Shown here one piece after another: positions 56,208 to 64,000 of a stretch of 64,000 nucleotides of DNA. The position numbers were made by a program, and so were the translations under genes. Position 1 is the stretch's first letter, and each line of letters begins with the position of its first letter. Origin of the DNA: Nonomuraea sp. NBC_00507 (GTDB lineage Bacteria > Actinomycetota > Actinomycetes > Streptosporangiales > Streptosporangiaceae); NCBI RefSeq assembly GCF_036013525.1, contig NZ_CP107853.1, positions 6,076,001 through 6,140,000 of the forward strand, in the 5' to 3' direction. The notes under the pieces are model-generated. The model had not been told where the DNA came from. It did no database searches and saw only the letters and a program-made list of their open reading frames with translations.

Positions 56208-57638
56208 ATGACGACGACTGTTGAGAGATCGGAAACGGCGGGCGTGGTGTCCGCCCCGTACCGGGCCCTGAGCTTCGGGCTGGTCGCGATCGTGACGTTG
56301 CTGGCGTTCGAGGCGATGGCGGTGGCCACGGCCATGCCTGTGGTGGCCCGCGAGCTGCGCGGCATGCACCTGTACAACCTGGCCTTCAGCGCCACTCTGG
56401 CGGCCAGCGTGATCGCGACGGTGCTGGGCGGGCGGTGGAGCGACCGGAGGGGCCCGGTGGAGCCGATCACGGCCGGCGTGGCGACCTTCGTGGCCGGGCT
56501 GCTGCTGGCCGGGTTCGCGCCGACCATGGAGATGTTCGTCGCCGGCCGGTTCGTGCAGGGGCTCGGGGCCGGGGCGACCCAGGTCGCGCTGTACGTGCTG
56601 GTCGCCCGGGTCTATCCCAGCGCGCTGCATCCCAAGGTGTTCGCCCTGTTCTCTGCCGCTTGGGTGGTGCCGTCCATGGTCGGGCCCGCGATCGCCGGCT
56701 TCGTGGTCGAGAACGCCGACTGGCGGTGGATCTTCCTCGGCGTCTCACTGATCGTCGTGCCTTCGGCGCTCCTGCTCTGGCGCGGCACCGCCGGCCGCGA
56801 GCTGAGCGGCGGCACCGCCGGCCGTGAGTTGGGTGGCAGCCCCGCCGGTCGCGAGCTGAGTGGCGGCACCGCCCAGCCCGCCCCCGGCCTCGGTCGCAAG
56901 CTCGTCTGGGCCTCGCTGACCGCCGTCGCCGCCGCGCTCATCCAGTACGGCAGCGCCCTGAAGCTCGTCGGCCTGCCGCTCCTCGCCGCCGGCGTCATCC
57001 TGCTGGCCGTGGCCCTGCCCAAGCTTCTCCTCCCCGGCTCCCTCAGGGCCGCCCCCGGCCTGCCCACCGCGCCCGTGCTGCGCGGCCTCGCGTTCGGCTC
57101 ACTCACGGCCGCCCAGGTCCTCATCCCGCTCATGCTGATGAACGAGCGCGGGCTCAGCGCCACGGCGGCGGGCGTCGTACTCACCGTCGGCGCGCTCGGC
57201 TGGTCCACCGGCTCCTGGATCAAGGGCCGCGGCCGCATGAGCCACCTGACCGCCATCCGCGGCGGCGCCGCCCTGCTCACGATCGGGCTCGCACTGGTGA
57301 CGCTCGTGCTGATCGACGCGGTCCCGATCGCGCTCGCGTACGTCGCCATGCCGCTGGCCGGACTGGGCATCGGCACGCTGCACCCCACCGTCTCCGTCCT
57401 GGTGCTGGAGATGTCGGCGCAGGGCGAGGAAGGCCAGAACAGCGCGGCCGTGGGCGTGGGGGAGTCGGTGTTCACCGTGGTGGCCGTGGCGGGCAGCGGC
57501 GCCCTGTTCACCGCCACCTCCGAGAACTACGCCATCGGCCTGGCCTCCACCGTCGCGCTCGCGTTCCTGGCCTTCCTCCTGGCCCCGCGTTTGGTGCGTT
57601 CCGCGCGAGCAGGCAGTATGGAGGAAACCGCGTCATAA
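56208..57638 (+). CDS. MFS transporter with a repeated central loop
   Basis: 476-residue major facilitator protein with about 12-14 helices. Motif A-like GGRWSDRRGPV is in the first half, and GRFVQGLGAGATQVALYV resembles the antiporter motif. The central cytoplasmic loop carries three copies of a nine-residue unit like GTAGRELSG, encoded by a 27-bp tandem repeat. The substrate is unknown. The ATG lacks a ribosome site; TAGCGT lies 8 bases upstream, so leaderless expression is possible. The enolase-like gene starts 11 bases after the stop. Confidence 0.87.
   Translation: MTTTVERSETAGVVSAPYRALSFGLVAIVTLLAFEAMAVATAMPVVARELRGMHLYNLAFSATLAASVIATVLGGRWSDRRGPVEPITAGVATFVAGLLLAGFAPTMEMFVAGRFVQGLGAGATQVALYVLVARVYPSALHPKVFALFSAAWVVPSMVGPAIAGFVVENADWRWIFLGVSLIVVPSALLLWRGTAGRELSGGTAGRELGGSPAGRELSGGTAQPAPGLGRKLVWASLTAVAAALIQYGSALKLVGLPLLAAGVILLAVALPKLLLPGSLRAAPGLPTAPVLRGLAFGSLTAAQVLIPLMLMNERGLSATAAGVVLTVGALGWSTGSWIKGRGRMSHLTAIRGGAALLTIGLALVTLVLIDAVPIALAYVAMPLAGLGIGTLHPTVSVLVLEMSAQGEEGQNSAAVGVGESVFTVVAVAGSGALFTATSENYAIGLASTVALAFLAFLLAPRLVRSARAGSMEETAS
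56784..56873 (+). repeat. 27-bp tandem repeat, 3.3 copies, inside the MFS gene
   Basis: Units at 56784-56810, 56811-56837 and 56838-56864, then 9 more bases. The unit starts GGCACCGCCGGCCGCGAG. The copies differ at a few positions and stay in frame. Confidence 0.9.
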
Positions 57639-57649
57639 AAGGGGGGTAC

Positions 57650-58654
57650 ATGCCGCGAGTGCGGGAGCTTGAGGTCTTCCGGGTGGTTCTGCCATTCGGC
57701 AGGAGGTCGGAGACCCTGCTGGTGAAGCTCACCGACCACGGCGGCATGACCGGCTGGGGCGAGGCGACCTCCCCCCAGCCCAAGACCTGGTCGAGGCTCG
57801 AGGAGACGCTGGCCGCCCTGCTGATCGGCGTCGACTGGGAGCACCCCGACGCCGTGCCGAGCGGCGACTCCGCGGTGGACATGGCCTGCTGGGACCTGTG
57901 GACCAGGATGCGCGGGGTGCCGCTCGCGGAGGCGATCGGCGGCACCCGCACCTCGCTCATCGCCACCGTGCGCCTGACGCCCGATCCGTCGCCCGAGAGC
58001 CTCGTCTCCCGGGTCAACCAGCAGGTCTGCGCCGGATACGGGCACGTCACGCTGGACATCAGGCCCGGCTGGGACGTGGAGCCGGTGCGCGCGGTGCGGC
58101 AGGCGTACCCCGCGCTGACCCTCGCCGTCGACTGCGGCAACGCCTACACCGACCTCGGCCAGCTCGTCGCGCTCGACTCCTATGGCCTGGAGGTGATCGA
58201 GCGGCCCTTCGCCGCCGGCGACGCCTACGCGCACGCCGCGCTTCAGGACCAGGTGGCCGCGTCGGTCGCGGTCGAGGTCGGCTCGACCGCCGAGCTGGAC
58301 GACTACCTGACGCTGCGCGCCGCCCGCGTCCTGCTGCTGCGGCCGGCGGCGTTCCCCTCGCTGACCGAGGCCCGCCGGGCGCACGACCGCGCCGCGGCGG
58401 CGGGCTGGGACATCCAGTGCACGGGCGGCCAGGGCGCGGGGCTGGCCAGGGCGGCGACGGTGGCCGTCGCCAGCCTGCCGGGCTGCACTCTGCCGTGCGA
58501 CGTGACGCAGCCGCCCCGCCAGAACCAGATCGTCACCCCGATCGTGGGCGCCAACGCCGGCGTCGTCGCGGTCCCGCTGACCCAGTCCGGCCTCGGCCAC
58601 GACATCGACGAGATGCGGCTGCGGCGGATGGTCAAGGACTCCTTCCACGCATAG
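57650..58654 (+). CDS. enolase-superfamily protein, OSBS/muconate-cycloisomerase-like, degenerate active site
   Basis: 334 residues with the fold landmarks of the superfamily: TGWGEAT, SAVDMACWDLW, AVDCGNAYT, VIERPF. The catalytic parts are altered: the KxK strand reads VTLDIRP with no lysine, the third metal-ligand strand (usually LDES) reads VEVGS, and the later lysine strand reads LLLRPAAF. It may be a non-catalytic or repurposed member. GGGGGG precedes the ATG by 3 bases. Its last 73 codons and about 20 bases beyond are duplicated at 59475-59715, on the far side of the Uma2 gene. Confidence 0.8.
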   Translation: MPRVRELEVFRVVLPFGRRSETLLVKLTDHGGMTGWGEATSPQPKTWSRLEETLAALLIGVDWEHPDAVPSGDSAVDMACWDLWTRMRGVPLAEAIGGTRTSLIATVRLTPDPSPESLVSRVNQQVCAGYGHVTLDIRPGWDVEPVRAVRQAYPALTLAVDCGNAYTDLGQLVALDSYGLEVIERPFAAGDAYAHAALQDQVAASVAVEVGSTAELDDYLTLRAARVLLLRPAAFPSLTEARRAHDRAAAAGWDIQCTGGQGAGLARAATVAVASLPGCTLPCDVTQPPRQNQIVTPIVGANAGVVAVPLTQSGLGHDIDEMRLRRMVKDSFHA

Positions 58655-58673
58655 GGTTCCTGCCCGGTCGATT
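58434..58673 (+). repeat. direct repeat copy 1: 3' end of the enolase-like gene
   Basis: About 240 bases repeated at 59475-59715, roughly 94% identical by hand count over the coding part (about 13 substitutions and one 1-base insertion). This copy is the intact end of the gene at 57650. Confidence 0.9.
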
Positions 58674-58784
58674 GGCGGGTGAGTGGACCGCCCGCGTCGG
58701 CTGCGGTTATCGGTTCTCTGTGGCGGACGCGCTCGAAAGCTGGAATACTTAGCGTGTCCGTTCGAATACGAAGGGAAAGATTCC

Positions 58785-59393
58785 ATGGTCGCCATGGTCG
58801 AAGAAGAGCACCACACGGAATCAATCCAAGCGAGCTTCCCGCACCTACCGCAGACCGCTCGTGAGCTGTTCGATGCCCTACCCCCCCTCCCCGGTCTCCG
58901 GGTTGAGGTCGTCGAAGGGAACCTGCTTGTGAGTCCTATGGGCAGTCCAGAACACACCTGGATGGCAGTAGACCTGCATGATGCCCTTTCCCCCGTCCGC
59001 CGAGAGCGAGGATGGCGCGGGGCCCCCGGCGGCCTGAACATCTGCATCGAAGGCCCTCGAGATTCCCTCGTGCCCGACTACGTCCTCGCGCCCCCTGATT
59101 GCCCGCGGTGGGGCGCGGGGGAGCTGCTGTCGTCCGGGGTGGTGATGGTTGCCGAGGTGGTCTCGCCCGGCAGCGTTCACACCGATCGTGAGGAGAAGGT
59201 TCGCCTCTATGCGGTGGGTCAAGTGCCGATCTACCTCTCGATCGATCCCATCAGCAAGCCTCCAGCCGTCACCGTGTTCAGTGACATCAAGGACGACACC
59301 TATAGGACGATCTTCAAGGTGGACATGGGAACACCGATCAAGCTGCCCGCCCCGGTCGATTTCGAGCTGGACACCTCCATCTTCAAGGTGTGA
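58785..59393 (+). CDS. Uma2-family (PD-(D/E)XK-fold) putative endonuclease
   Basis: 202 residues. The nuclease-like core has VEVVEGNLLVSP (Glu44), LVPDYVLA (Asp98), VMVAEVVSP (Glu124) and a basic EEKVRLYA (Lys138), followed by VPIYLSIDP. Uma2 proteins are abundant in actinobacteria and cyanobacteria, often as unlinked copies; their role is unknown. AAGGGA precedes the ATG at 58785 by 8 bases. The gene sits exactly between two direct repeats of the neighbouring gene's 3' end, a sign of insertion or of tandem duplication followed by deletion. Confidence 0.87.
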   Translation: MVAMVEEEHHTESIQASFPHLPQTARELFDALPPLPGLRVEVVEGNLLVSPMGSPEHTWMAVDLHDALSPVRRERGWRGAPGGLNICIEGPRDSLVPDYVLAPPDCPRWGAGELLSSGVVMVAEVVSPGSVHTDREEKVRLYAVGQVPIYLSIDPISKPPAVTVFSDIKDDTYRTIFKVDMGTPIKLPAPVDFELDTSIFKV

Positions 59394-59474
59394 CGGCAAC
59401 GGTCCCATGACTGGTTCAGGGTGGCCGGGGGATGGTCATTTCCTGATGTCTCCGCGAGCTCGTCTCTCGCCTGC

Positions 59475-59696
59475 GCGCTGGGCTGGCCAGGGCGGCGACG
59501 GTGGCCGTCGCCAGCCTGCGGGGCCGCACTCTGCTGGTGCGACGTGACGCAGCCGCCCCGCCAGAACCAGATCGTCACCCCGATCGTGGGCGCCTACCCC
59601 GGCGTCGTCGCCGTCCCGCTGACCCAGTCCGGCCTCGGCCACGACATCGACGAGATGCGGCTGCGGCGGATGGTCAAGGAGTCGTTTCGCGCGTAA
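59475..59696 (+). pseudogene. remnant: duplicated 3' end of the enolase-like gene
   Basis: Second copy of the last 73 codons of the gene at 57650, including the stop. The reading frame is shifted by a 1-base insertion at about 59536. After it the product would read CDVTQPPRQNQIV and end in RRMVKESFRA. The 5' three quarters of the gene are absent and no start signal is seen. Confidence 0.88.
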
Positions 59697-59715
59697 GGTT
59701 CCTACCTGATCATTT
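59475..59715 (+). repeat. direct repeat copy 2 of the 58434-58673 segment
   Basis: Homology runs from GCGCTGGGCTGGCC to about 20 bases past the stop codon (GGTTCCTACC against GGTTCCTGCC), so it includes non-coding sequence. The offset is 1041-1042 bases. Confidence 0.88.
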
Positions 59716-59735
59716 CGCGCGTGGGAGGCTCGGCC

Positions 59736-61709
59736 GTGCGGTTGACTCGGTGGCGCGTGTTACGGCTCCAGCTGGCTCTCGAACCGTCCGGCCTGCTGCC
59801 CCAGCCCGTGAAGCTGGTCGCCGGCGTGGTGGCGATCATGGGCGCCGGTGCCGGCCTGGTGCTGGTCAGCGGGGCCGTCGAGGTGGGGCCGATCGTGGCA
59901 GCCGCGTTCGCCGCCGGCACGGTCGCGTTCGTGGTGGACCGGGTGCCGCGGCTCTATCGCTGGCGCCACCCCGTGCTCCGGGTGGATGACCATCCCCGGC
60001 TGGCGGAGATGGCGGCCGACGCCGCGCGGGTGGCGGGCTACGACAGCCCGCCCCGCGTGCGACTGACCGCCCTGGCCTCCGTACGGGCCCACCGCACGTG
60101 GCGCGGTATGCCGGAGCTCCTGCTGGGGCCGCCCCTGCTCATGGGGCTGAGCGCGCCGGACCTGCACGCGCTCATGATCAGGGAACTGCTGGCGGTGAAG
60201 CTGTGGCGGCCGCATGAACGCCGGGCCGTCCATCTGTTCCTCTCTCGCGCCACCGAGTCGGACGAGCTGCGGGATGCGTGCCGGCCATTGCGGCGCACCG
60301 TCTGGGCCGCGACCCGCTCTGTGGTCGGCGGAGAACGCCTGTCCGCCGCCTCGCGGGCCGAGCTGTTCGTGACAAGCGCCTTCGACTGGCATCTGACCCG
60401 CTACGTGGCGCCGTTCGCGCACCGGGGTGGCGCCTTGGACGTCTACGAAAGCTTCCAGTGGAAGATCCAGCAGGATGGACTGATGGCCCGCATCACGCCG
60501 CACGTCGACGCGTTCGCGGATGAGCATCCGGATGAGAGGGAGCTGTTCGGCGAACGGCCCTGGACCATCCCTGAGCGCGTGCCCTCAGGGGTGGTGTCGC
60601 GGGTGGAGGGCAGGCTCGAGCGCCGGCTGGGGAAGGTGATCAGCCATCAGCTGCTGGGACGTGGCGGCTTCGTGCTCGGCCTGAAGCCGTTTCGGCTGGA
60701 CGAGCTCCCGGTCGAGAGCTGGAAGGGCGTCCTGGCGGCAGAGCGCGAGTCCGTCCTCGAGGCCGCGACCAAGCTACTCGCCCGGCCCGCCACCCCACTG
60801 GACGTCGTCGAGCTGGTGGTCGCCGGCCGGGCGGGCGAGCTGGAGTGGCGGCATGCGAAGCAGCCCTGTCCGCACCCCACGCCCGGCGTCTGCGTGCTGC
60901 TGCCGCTGTTCGACGTGGTGCTGCGGCGCAAGGGGTACGTGCACGACCACCCCTTCGTGCAGCGCGAGCTGGTCGGCCCGCTGGGCGATCGGATCAATCT
61001 GGTAGAACTGGCAGCGAAAGCGGAGCGTGGCGAACCATACGGGATCCTGCTGGGGGCATGGATGACGGGGAGAGATCCTGACGAGGACGCCATCAGGTTG
61101 GCCGCCGAGTCGCTGGCTTCCGGAGATCCGGTGGGCTGGTTCGAGCGGCTTTACGCCGAATCGGCGAACGGGGACGCGATCGTGCCGTGGGACTCGCGGT
61201 CGCCGCACTTCCTGCTGTCCGAGTGGGGCGTCCCCGGGACGGGGCGGGCGCTGGTCGTGGGGGCCGGGCTGGGGGACGACGCCGAATACGTGGCGGGGCT
61301 CGGCTACGAGACGGTGGCGTTCGACGTGAGCGAGTCGGCCGTACGGCTCGCGCGGGAACGCTTTCCGGAGAGCGCGGTGCGCTATGAGGCCGCGGACCTG
61401 CTGGACCCGCCCGCGGAGTGGCGGCAGGCCTTCGACCTGGTCGTCGAGATCATGACCGTGCAGGCGCTGCCCGAGCAGCTGCACGCCGCGGCCATCGCGC
61501 GGATCGCCGAGTTCGTCCGGCCCGGAGGCACGTTGCTGGTGATCGCCTCCGGCCGGGAGGAAGACGGGCCGGTGTTCGCGCCGCCGTGGCCGCTGACCCC
61601 GTCCGAGATCGCGGCGTTCGCGACGGACGGGCTGGAGAAGGGGACGATCGAGGACCTGCGCGACGGGGAACGGCACCGCTGGCGCGCCACCTTCCACCGC
61701 CCCGCATAA
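59736..61709 (+). CDS. fusion: degenerate M48-like membrane domain plus TPMT-type methyltransferase
   Basis: 657 residues. The N-terminal third has two membrane helices (about residues 28-70) and the layout of M48 peptidases, but the zinc helix reads MIRELLAVK instead of HELGH, so peptidase activity is unlikely. The C-terminal 200 residues form a class I SAM methyltransferase of thiopurine-methyltransferase type: IVPWDSRSPHFLL, VVGAGLGDDAEYVAGLG and FDVSESAVRLARERF. The middle region is unassigned. The GTG at 59736 has GGGAGG 8 bases upstream; a GTG at 59721 is possible. The PurO-like gene starts 6 bases after its stop. Confidence 0.72.
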   Translation: MRLTRWRVLRLQLALEPSGLLPQPVKLVAGVVAIMGAGAGLVLVSGAVEVGPIVAAAFAAGTVAFVVDRVPRLYRWRHPVLRVDDHPRLAEMAADAARVAGYDSPPRVRLTALASVRAHRTWRGMPELLLGPPLLMGLSAPDLHALMIRELLAVKLWRPHERRAVHLFLSRATESDELRDACRPLRRTVWAATRSVVGGERLSAASRAELFVTSAFDWHLTRYVAPFAHRGGALDVYESFQWKIQQDGLMARITPHVDAFADEHPDERELFGERPWTIPERVPSGVVSRVEGRLERRLGKVISHQLLGRGGFVLGLKPFRLDELPVESWKGVLAAERESVLEAATKLLARPATPLDVVELVVAGRAGELEWRHAKQPCPHPTPGVCVLLPLFDVVLRRKGYVHDHPFVQRELVGPLGDRINLVELAAKAERGEPYGILLGAWMTGRDPDEDAIRLAAESLASGDPVGWFERLYAESANGDAIVPWDSRSPHFLLSEWGVPGTGRALVVGAGLGDDAEYVAGLGYETVAFDVSESAVRLARERFPESAVRYEAADLLDPPAEWRQAFDLVVEIMTVQALPEQLHAAAIARIAEFVRPGGTLLVIASGREEDGPVFAPPWPLTPSEIAAFATDGLEKGTIEDLRDGERHRWRATFHRPA

Positions 61710-61715
61710 CGACAT

Positions 61716-62435
61716 ATGTCAGAGTGGAACGCCCTGCCGATGAGGATGTCCGTGCCGTCGCTACGTAACCTTTTCCAGGCCAACCGCTATCCGGGCCGGA
61801 GTGTGGTGTGGGCGAGAACGCTCGACGGCGCGATGTGCGGCGGCTACCTGCTGACCGGCCGCAGCCAGGCATCGCGGGAACGGGCCCTGCGTGTGAGCGA
61901 TCAGGAGCTCATCGTCGGCCCGACCGGTCCAGCCGCGAATGATCCGCTGCGCCACTACGTCGCCGCCATGCAACGTGACGGCTGGCTCGTGTTCGGCAAC
62001 GGCGAGCAGGTGGCCACCGTTGCAGACCGCCTGCTGGAGGGGCAGCCGGCAGCCGTCGCCCTGGACGGCCTGGACTACGAGCCCGACCCACCGATCTTCA
62101 CGCCGCGGATCACCGTGATCGTGGATGTGAGCTCTCCGGCGGACGCGTGGTTCGGGGCGGCCCGCCGCAGTCTCGGCGACAGAACATCGACCAACGTGCT
62201 CACCCTCTCCGTCCGGGAACTGACCCCCGGTGATGCCGTGCTGATGACCACGTACGTCTCCGACGGCCGCCGCATCGTCACAGGGGAGCCTTTTCTCGAA
62301 GGCCGGACCACGGCCGCTGACCAGGGCGAACTGCTGGACGAGCTCTGGGAGGCACTTGATCCGCACTATCGGGTGGCGGCGGCGACCTTCACGCCCCACC
62401 GCCTCGCCGAGACCACCCTGCGCCACCAACGATGA
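61716..62435 (+). CDS. IMP cyclohydrolase (PurO-type) family protein
   Basis: 239 residues matching the archaeal-type IMP cyclohydrolase family: NRYPGRSVVWARTLDG, LLTGRSQASRERAL, GWLVFGNGEQ and YEPDPPIFTPRIT. The known enzyme closes FAICAR to IMP in the last step of purine synthesis, a job done by PurH in most bacteria, so this copy may be redundant or serve another nucleotide-like ring. It follows the methyltransferase fusion after 6 bases and is probably cotranscribed. The ATG lacks a ribosome site; ATG codons at 61740 and 61746 are alternatives. Confidence 0.75.
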   Translation: MSEWNALPMRMSVPSLRNLFQANRYPGRSVVWARTLDGAMCGGYLLTGRSQASRERALRVSDQELIVGPTGPAANDPLRHYVAAMQRDGWLVFGNGEQVATVADRLLEGQPAAVALDGLDYEPDPPIFTPRITVIVDVSSPADAWFGAARRSLGDRTSTNVLTLSVRELTPGDAVLMTTYVSDGRRIVTGEPFLEGRTTAADQGELLDELWEALDPHYRVAAATFTPHRLAETTLRHQR

Positions 62436-62474
62436 GGCGGGGACGTTCCATGGGGTTGGCCTGGAGCGGACACC

Positions 62475-62756
62475 TCAGCCGGTGAGGACGGGGGCCTCCT
62501 CCTGGCCGAAGGTGATCACGATGTACCTGCCGTTGGCGTAGCTGACCACAGGCCGCCCCAGTATGTCACCCACCCTGCGAGCGACCCCCTGGAAGAGCTC
62601 CACCATCTCCGGGGTGTCGGCGGACACCCTGAACCGTCCGTTGGCGAGGAGTTGTTCGGCGACCAAGGTGGAGAAGTTCGCCTCGGCTCGGACCTTCTCC
62701 TCGGCGCTGAGAGGGGTGCGCCGCGGCGCGGGCTGCGTGCCGAAAGAGTGGGACAT
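62475..62756 (-). CDS. small conserved hypothetical protein
   Basis: 93 residues, not recognised. A polar N-terminus is followed by a helix (AEEKVRAEANFSTLVAEQLL) and a beta-rich half ending GRYIVITFG. The ribosome site AAGGAG lies 7 bases before the ATG at 62756, which supports it as a real gene. It is convergent with the PurO-like gene, 39 bases apart. No membrane segment, signal or catalytic motif is visible. Confidence 0.65.
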   Translation of the reverse strand: MSHSFGTQPAPRRTPLSAEEKVRAEANFSTLVAEQLLANGRFRVSADTPEMVELFQGVARRVGDILGRPVVSYANGRYIVITFGQEEAPVLTG

Positions 62757-62954
62757 TGATGATCTCCTTCTGATCGCCGTCATTCTAGGATGCCATCCGT
62801 GTCTCCTGTCTGGACCGCCGCCGAGCTCCCGCCAGCCAATCCGGTAATTCGGGATTGGGGTGGGTGCTTTGGGGGTCGAAGGGGGCGCGAGCCCCTGGGA
62901 GGCGCTGCCCCGGACTCCGTCGCGCGGAGCGCGCCTCTGTGGAGGACCGTGTAG
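62757..62954. other. intergenic stretch, nothing assigned
   Basis: This stretch holds the leader of the small hypothetical gene and the 3' flank of the ROK gene. Poly-G runs and short GC-rich inverted repeats are present, but no gene or clear regulatory site was seen. Confidence 0.5.
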
Positions 62955-64000
62955 TTAGGGCTGGGTGAGGGCGGCTTCGAGGAGGAGGGCGCCGGCGCCC
63001 AGCAATGCGGCGTCGCGGCCTGCTCTCGCTGGGGCGATTTCCAGGTCTCTAGTGGCCAGGGGGAGACAGCGTTCCCAGACGGCGGCGCGGATCGAGGTGA
63101 TCAGGGGTTCTGCTGCCGACAGGCTGCCGCCCACAGCCACCACGTCCGGGTTGAAGAAGTTCACCAGGACCGTCAGCACCTCGCCGATGCGGCGGCCGGC
63201 GTTGCGGACCAGGCTTGTCGCCTCAGGGACGGCGTCGTGCACCAATCCCACAATGTCGGCCGGGCGGGTCACCTCGATGCCGGCCTCCGACAGTGCCGTC
63301 ATCAGGGCGGCGCCGCTCGCGTACGCCTCCAGGCAGTCCGGGTGGCCGCAGGCGCAGATGACGGAGGAGTCGGAGCGGACCCGGACGTGGCTGATGTCGC
63401 CGGCCGCGCCGCGGCCGCGGTGCAGGCGGCCGTTGACGATCACGCCGCAGCCTATGCCGGTCCCTGCCTTGACGACCATGAGGTTCTCGTGGTCCGGCCA
63501 CCAGCGCGCCTCGCCGGCCGCCATCAGGTTCGCGTCGTTCTCGACGAGGATGGGCAGGTCGTAGCGGGTGGCGAGGTGGTCGGCGACGGGGAAGTCGTTC
63601 CAGCCGGGCATGCGGGAAGGGGTGACGACGCGGCGGGTGGCCGGGTCCACCGGGCCGGGGATGCCGGTGCCCACCCCGCGCAGCGGCACCCCGGCCGGTA
63701 CGTGCGCCGCCACCAGCTCGTCGAAGGCGTCGGCGATGCGGTCGAGCGTGCTCCGCGGGCCGTCGGCGATCTCGCATGCACGCTCCTCCACCAGGAGCGG
63801 GGTGCCGCTCAGGTCGAGCAGGCTGAGGCGTACGTGGTGAGCGCCCAGGTCGGCGACGGCCAGCACGCCGGCCGTGGGGGAGAGGCGGAGCAGGCGCGGG
63901 CGGCGGCCGCCGCGGGAGGCGCCGGAGCCCTCCTCGGCCAGCAGGCCCGCGTCGATGAGCTCCTCCACGCGCAGCGACACGCTCGACGCGGCCAGGCCGG
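62955..64000 (-). CDS. ROK-family regulator, 5' truncated by the window edge
   Basis: About 348 residues remain. The end of a winged helix-turn-helix is visible (GLAASSVSLRVEELIDAGLL), then a ROK domain with VENDANLMAAGEARW, GTGIGCGVIVNG, GDISHVRV and the zinc motif CACGHPDCLE, all intact. It is probably a sugar-responsive repressor of the NagC/Mlc/XylR type. Its targets are not in view. Compared with the ROK protein at 14335 it keeps the complete CxCGxxxCLE motif. Confidence 0.9.
   Translation of the reverse strand, partial: GLAASSVSLRVEELIDAGLLAEEGSGASRGGRRPRLLRLSPTAGVLAVADLGAHHVRLSLLDLSGTPLLVEERACEIADGPRSTLDRIADAFDELVAAHVPAGVPLRGVGTGIPGPVDPATRRVVTPSRMPGWNDFPVADHLATRYDLPILVENDANLMAAGEARWWPDHENLMVVKAGTGIGCGVIVNGRLHRGRGAAGDISHVRVRSDSSVICACGHPDCLEAYASGAALMTALSEAGIEVTRPADIVGLVHDAVPEATSLVRNAGRRIGEVLTVLVNFFNPDVVAVGGSLSAAEPLITSIRAAVWERCLPLATRDLEIAPARAGRDAALLGAGALLLEAALTQP

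Noticed and set aside
53838..57638. two MFS transporters and a TetR regulator as part of an antibiotic gene cluster
   Set aside because: No biosynthetic genes (PKS, NRPS, terpene, RiPP or similar) lie nearby; this is an ordinary efflux arrangement.
59421..59696. 91-codon frame read as an independent small gene
   Set aside because: It is the shifted remnant of the neighbouring enolase-like gene's 3' end. Homology starts abruptly, a 1-base insertion is present, and no start signal is seen.

Overview
The window is very GC-rich, with dense genes, frequent GTG/TTG starts and many 4-base ATGA/GTGA overlaps. It carries Tat and lipoprotein signals, oligopeptide-type sugar importers, a GSII glutamine synthetase, MsiK-type ATPase, DUF1876 and Uma2 genes. 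This points to an Actinomycetota chromosome, most likely Streptosporangiaceae (Nonomuraea-like); the family assignment is inference. No tRNA, rRNA, CRISPR array, transposase or integrase gene was seen. All assignments come from reading motifs by eye, without database searches.

Region 1 (2-18,232): after a 5'-truncated glutathione peroxidase, an eight-gene minus-strand operon (9,980 to 479) encodes a substrate-binding lipoprotein, two permeases, a fused double ATPase, a galactonate-dehydratase-like enolase-superfamily enzyme, a KDPGal/KDPG-type aldolase, an aldehyde dehydrogenase and an SMP-30 lactonase. Together these form an importer plus a non-phosphorylative acid-sugar route. Divergent and downstream units add a second acid-sugar dehydratase, a DapA-superfamily aldolase, a secreted glycosidase-like protein with an NAD-dependent epimerase/dehydrogenase, a ROK repressor, a secreted BTRD1-like repeat protein and a sulfatase. 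An inverted-repeat operator family (half-sites TTAACTTCTG / CAGAAGTTAA, 1- or 4-base spacer) lies at five promoters here, in several cases over the -10 box, and is the probable ROK target.

Region 2 (18,251-30,127): a sialic-acid unit. It has a secreted sialidase with a LamG-like C-terminus, a FadR-type GntR regulator, a second peptide-type ABC importer, an N-acetylneuraminate-lyase-like aldolase, a second sulfatase and an M29/NicX-like metalloenzyme. The same 13-base sequence sits just downstream of two good promoters, one before the sialidase and one before the importer operon.

Region 3 (30,099-45,754): mostly housekeeping genes: LacI regulator, MsiK-like ATPase, SDR, PQQ-type sugar dehydrogenase lipoprotein, CMD-family protein, TerC, GlnII, aldehyde dehydrogenase, GalU, an aminoglycoside-phosphotransferase-fold kinase, DUF1876 and DUF985 proteins. 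The outlier is a lipoprotein gene followed by a 997-residue FtsH-like membrane AAA protease with extra membrane segments, an insertion in the ATPase domain and a Pro-rich tail.

Region 4 (45,845-53,831): a PhoD/discoidin deletion scar, then five translationally coupled genes (SWIM, DUF5691, MoxR AAA, DUF5682, VWA) resembling the enterobacterial yehLMPQ set.

Region 5 (53,838-64,000): an MFS exporter with a divergent TetR, a second MFS protein with an internal 27-bp repeat, a degenerate enolase-superfamily gene whose 3' end is duplicated on the far side of a Uma2 gene, a fusion of a degenerate M48-like membrane domain with a methyltransferase, a PurO-like IMP cyclohydrolase homologue, a small unknown protein and a truncated ROK regulator.
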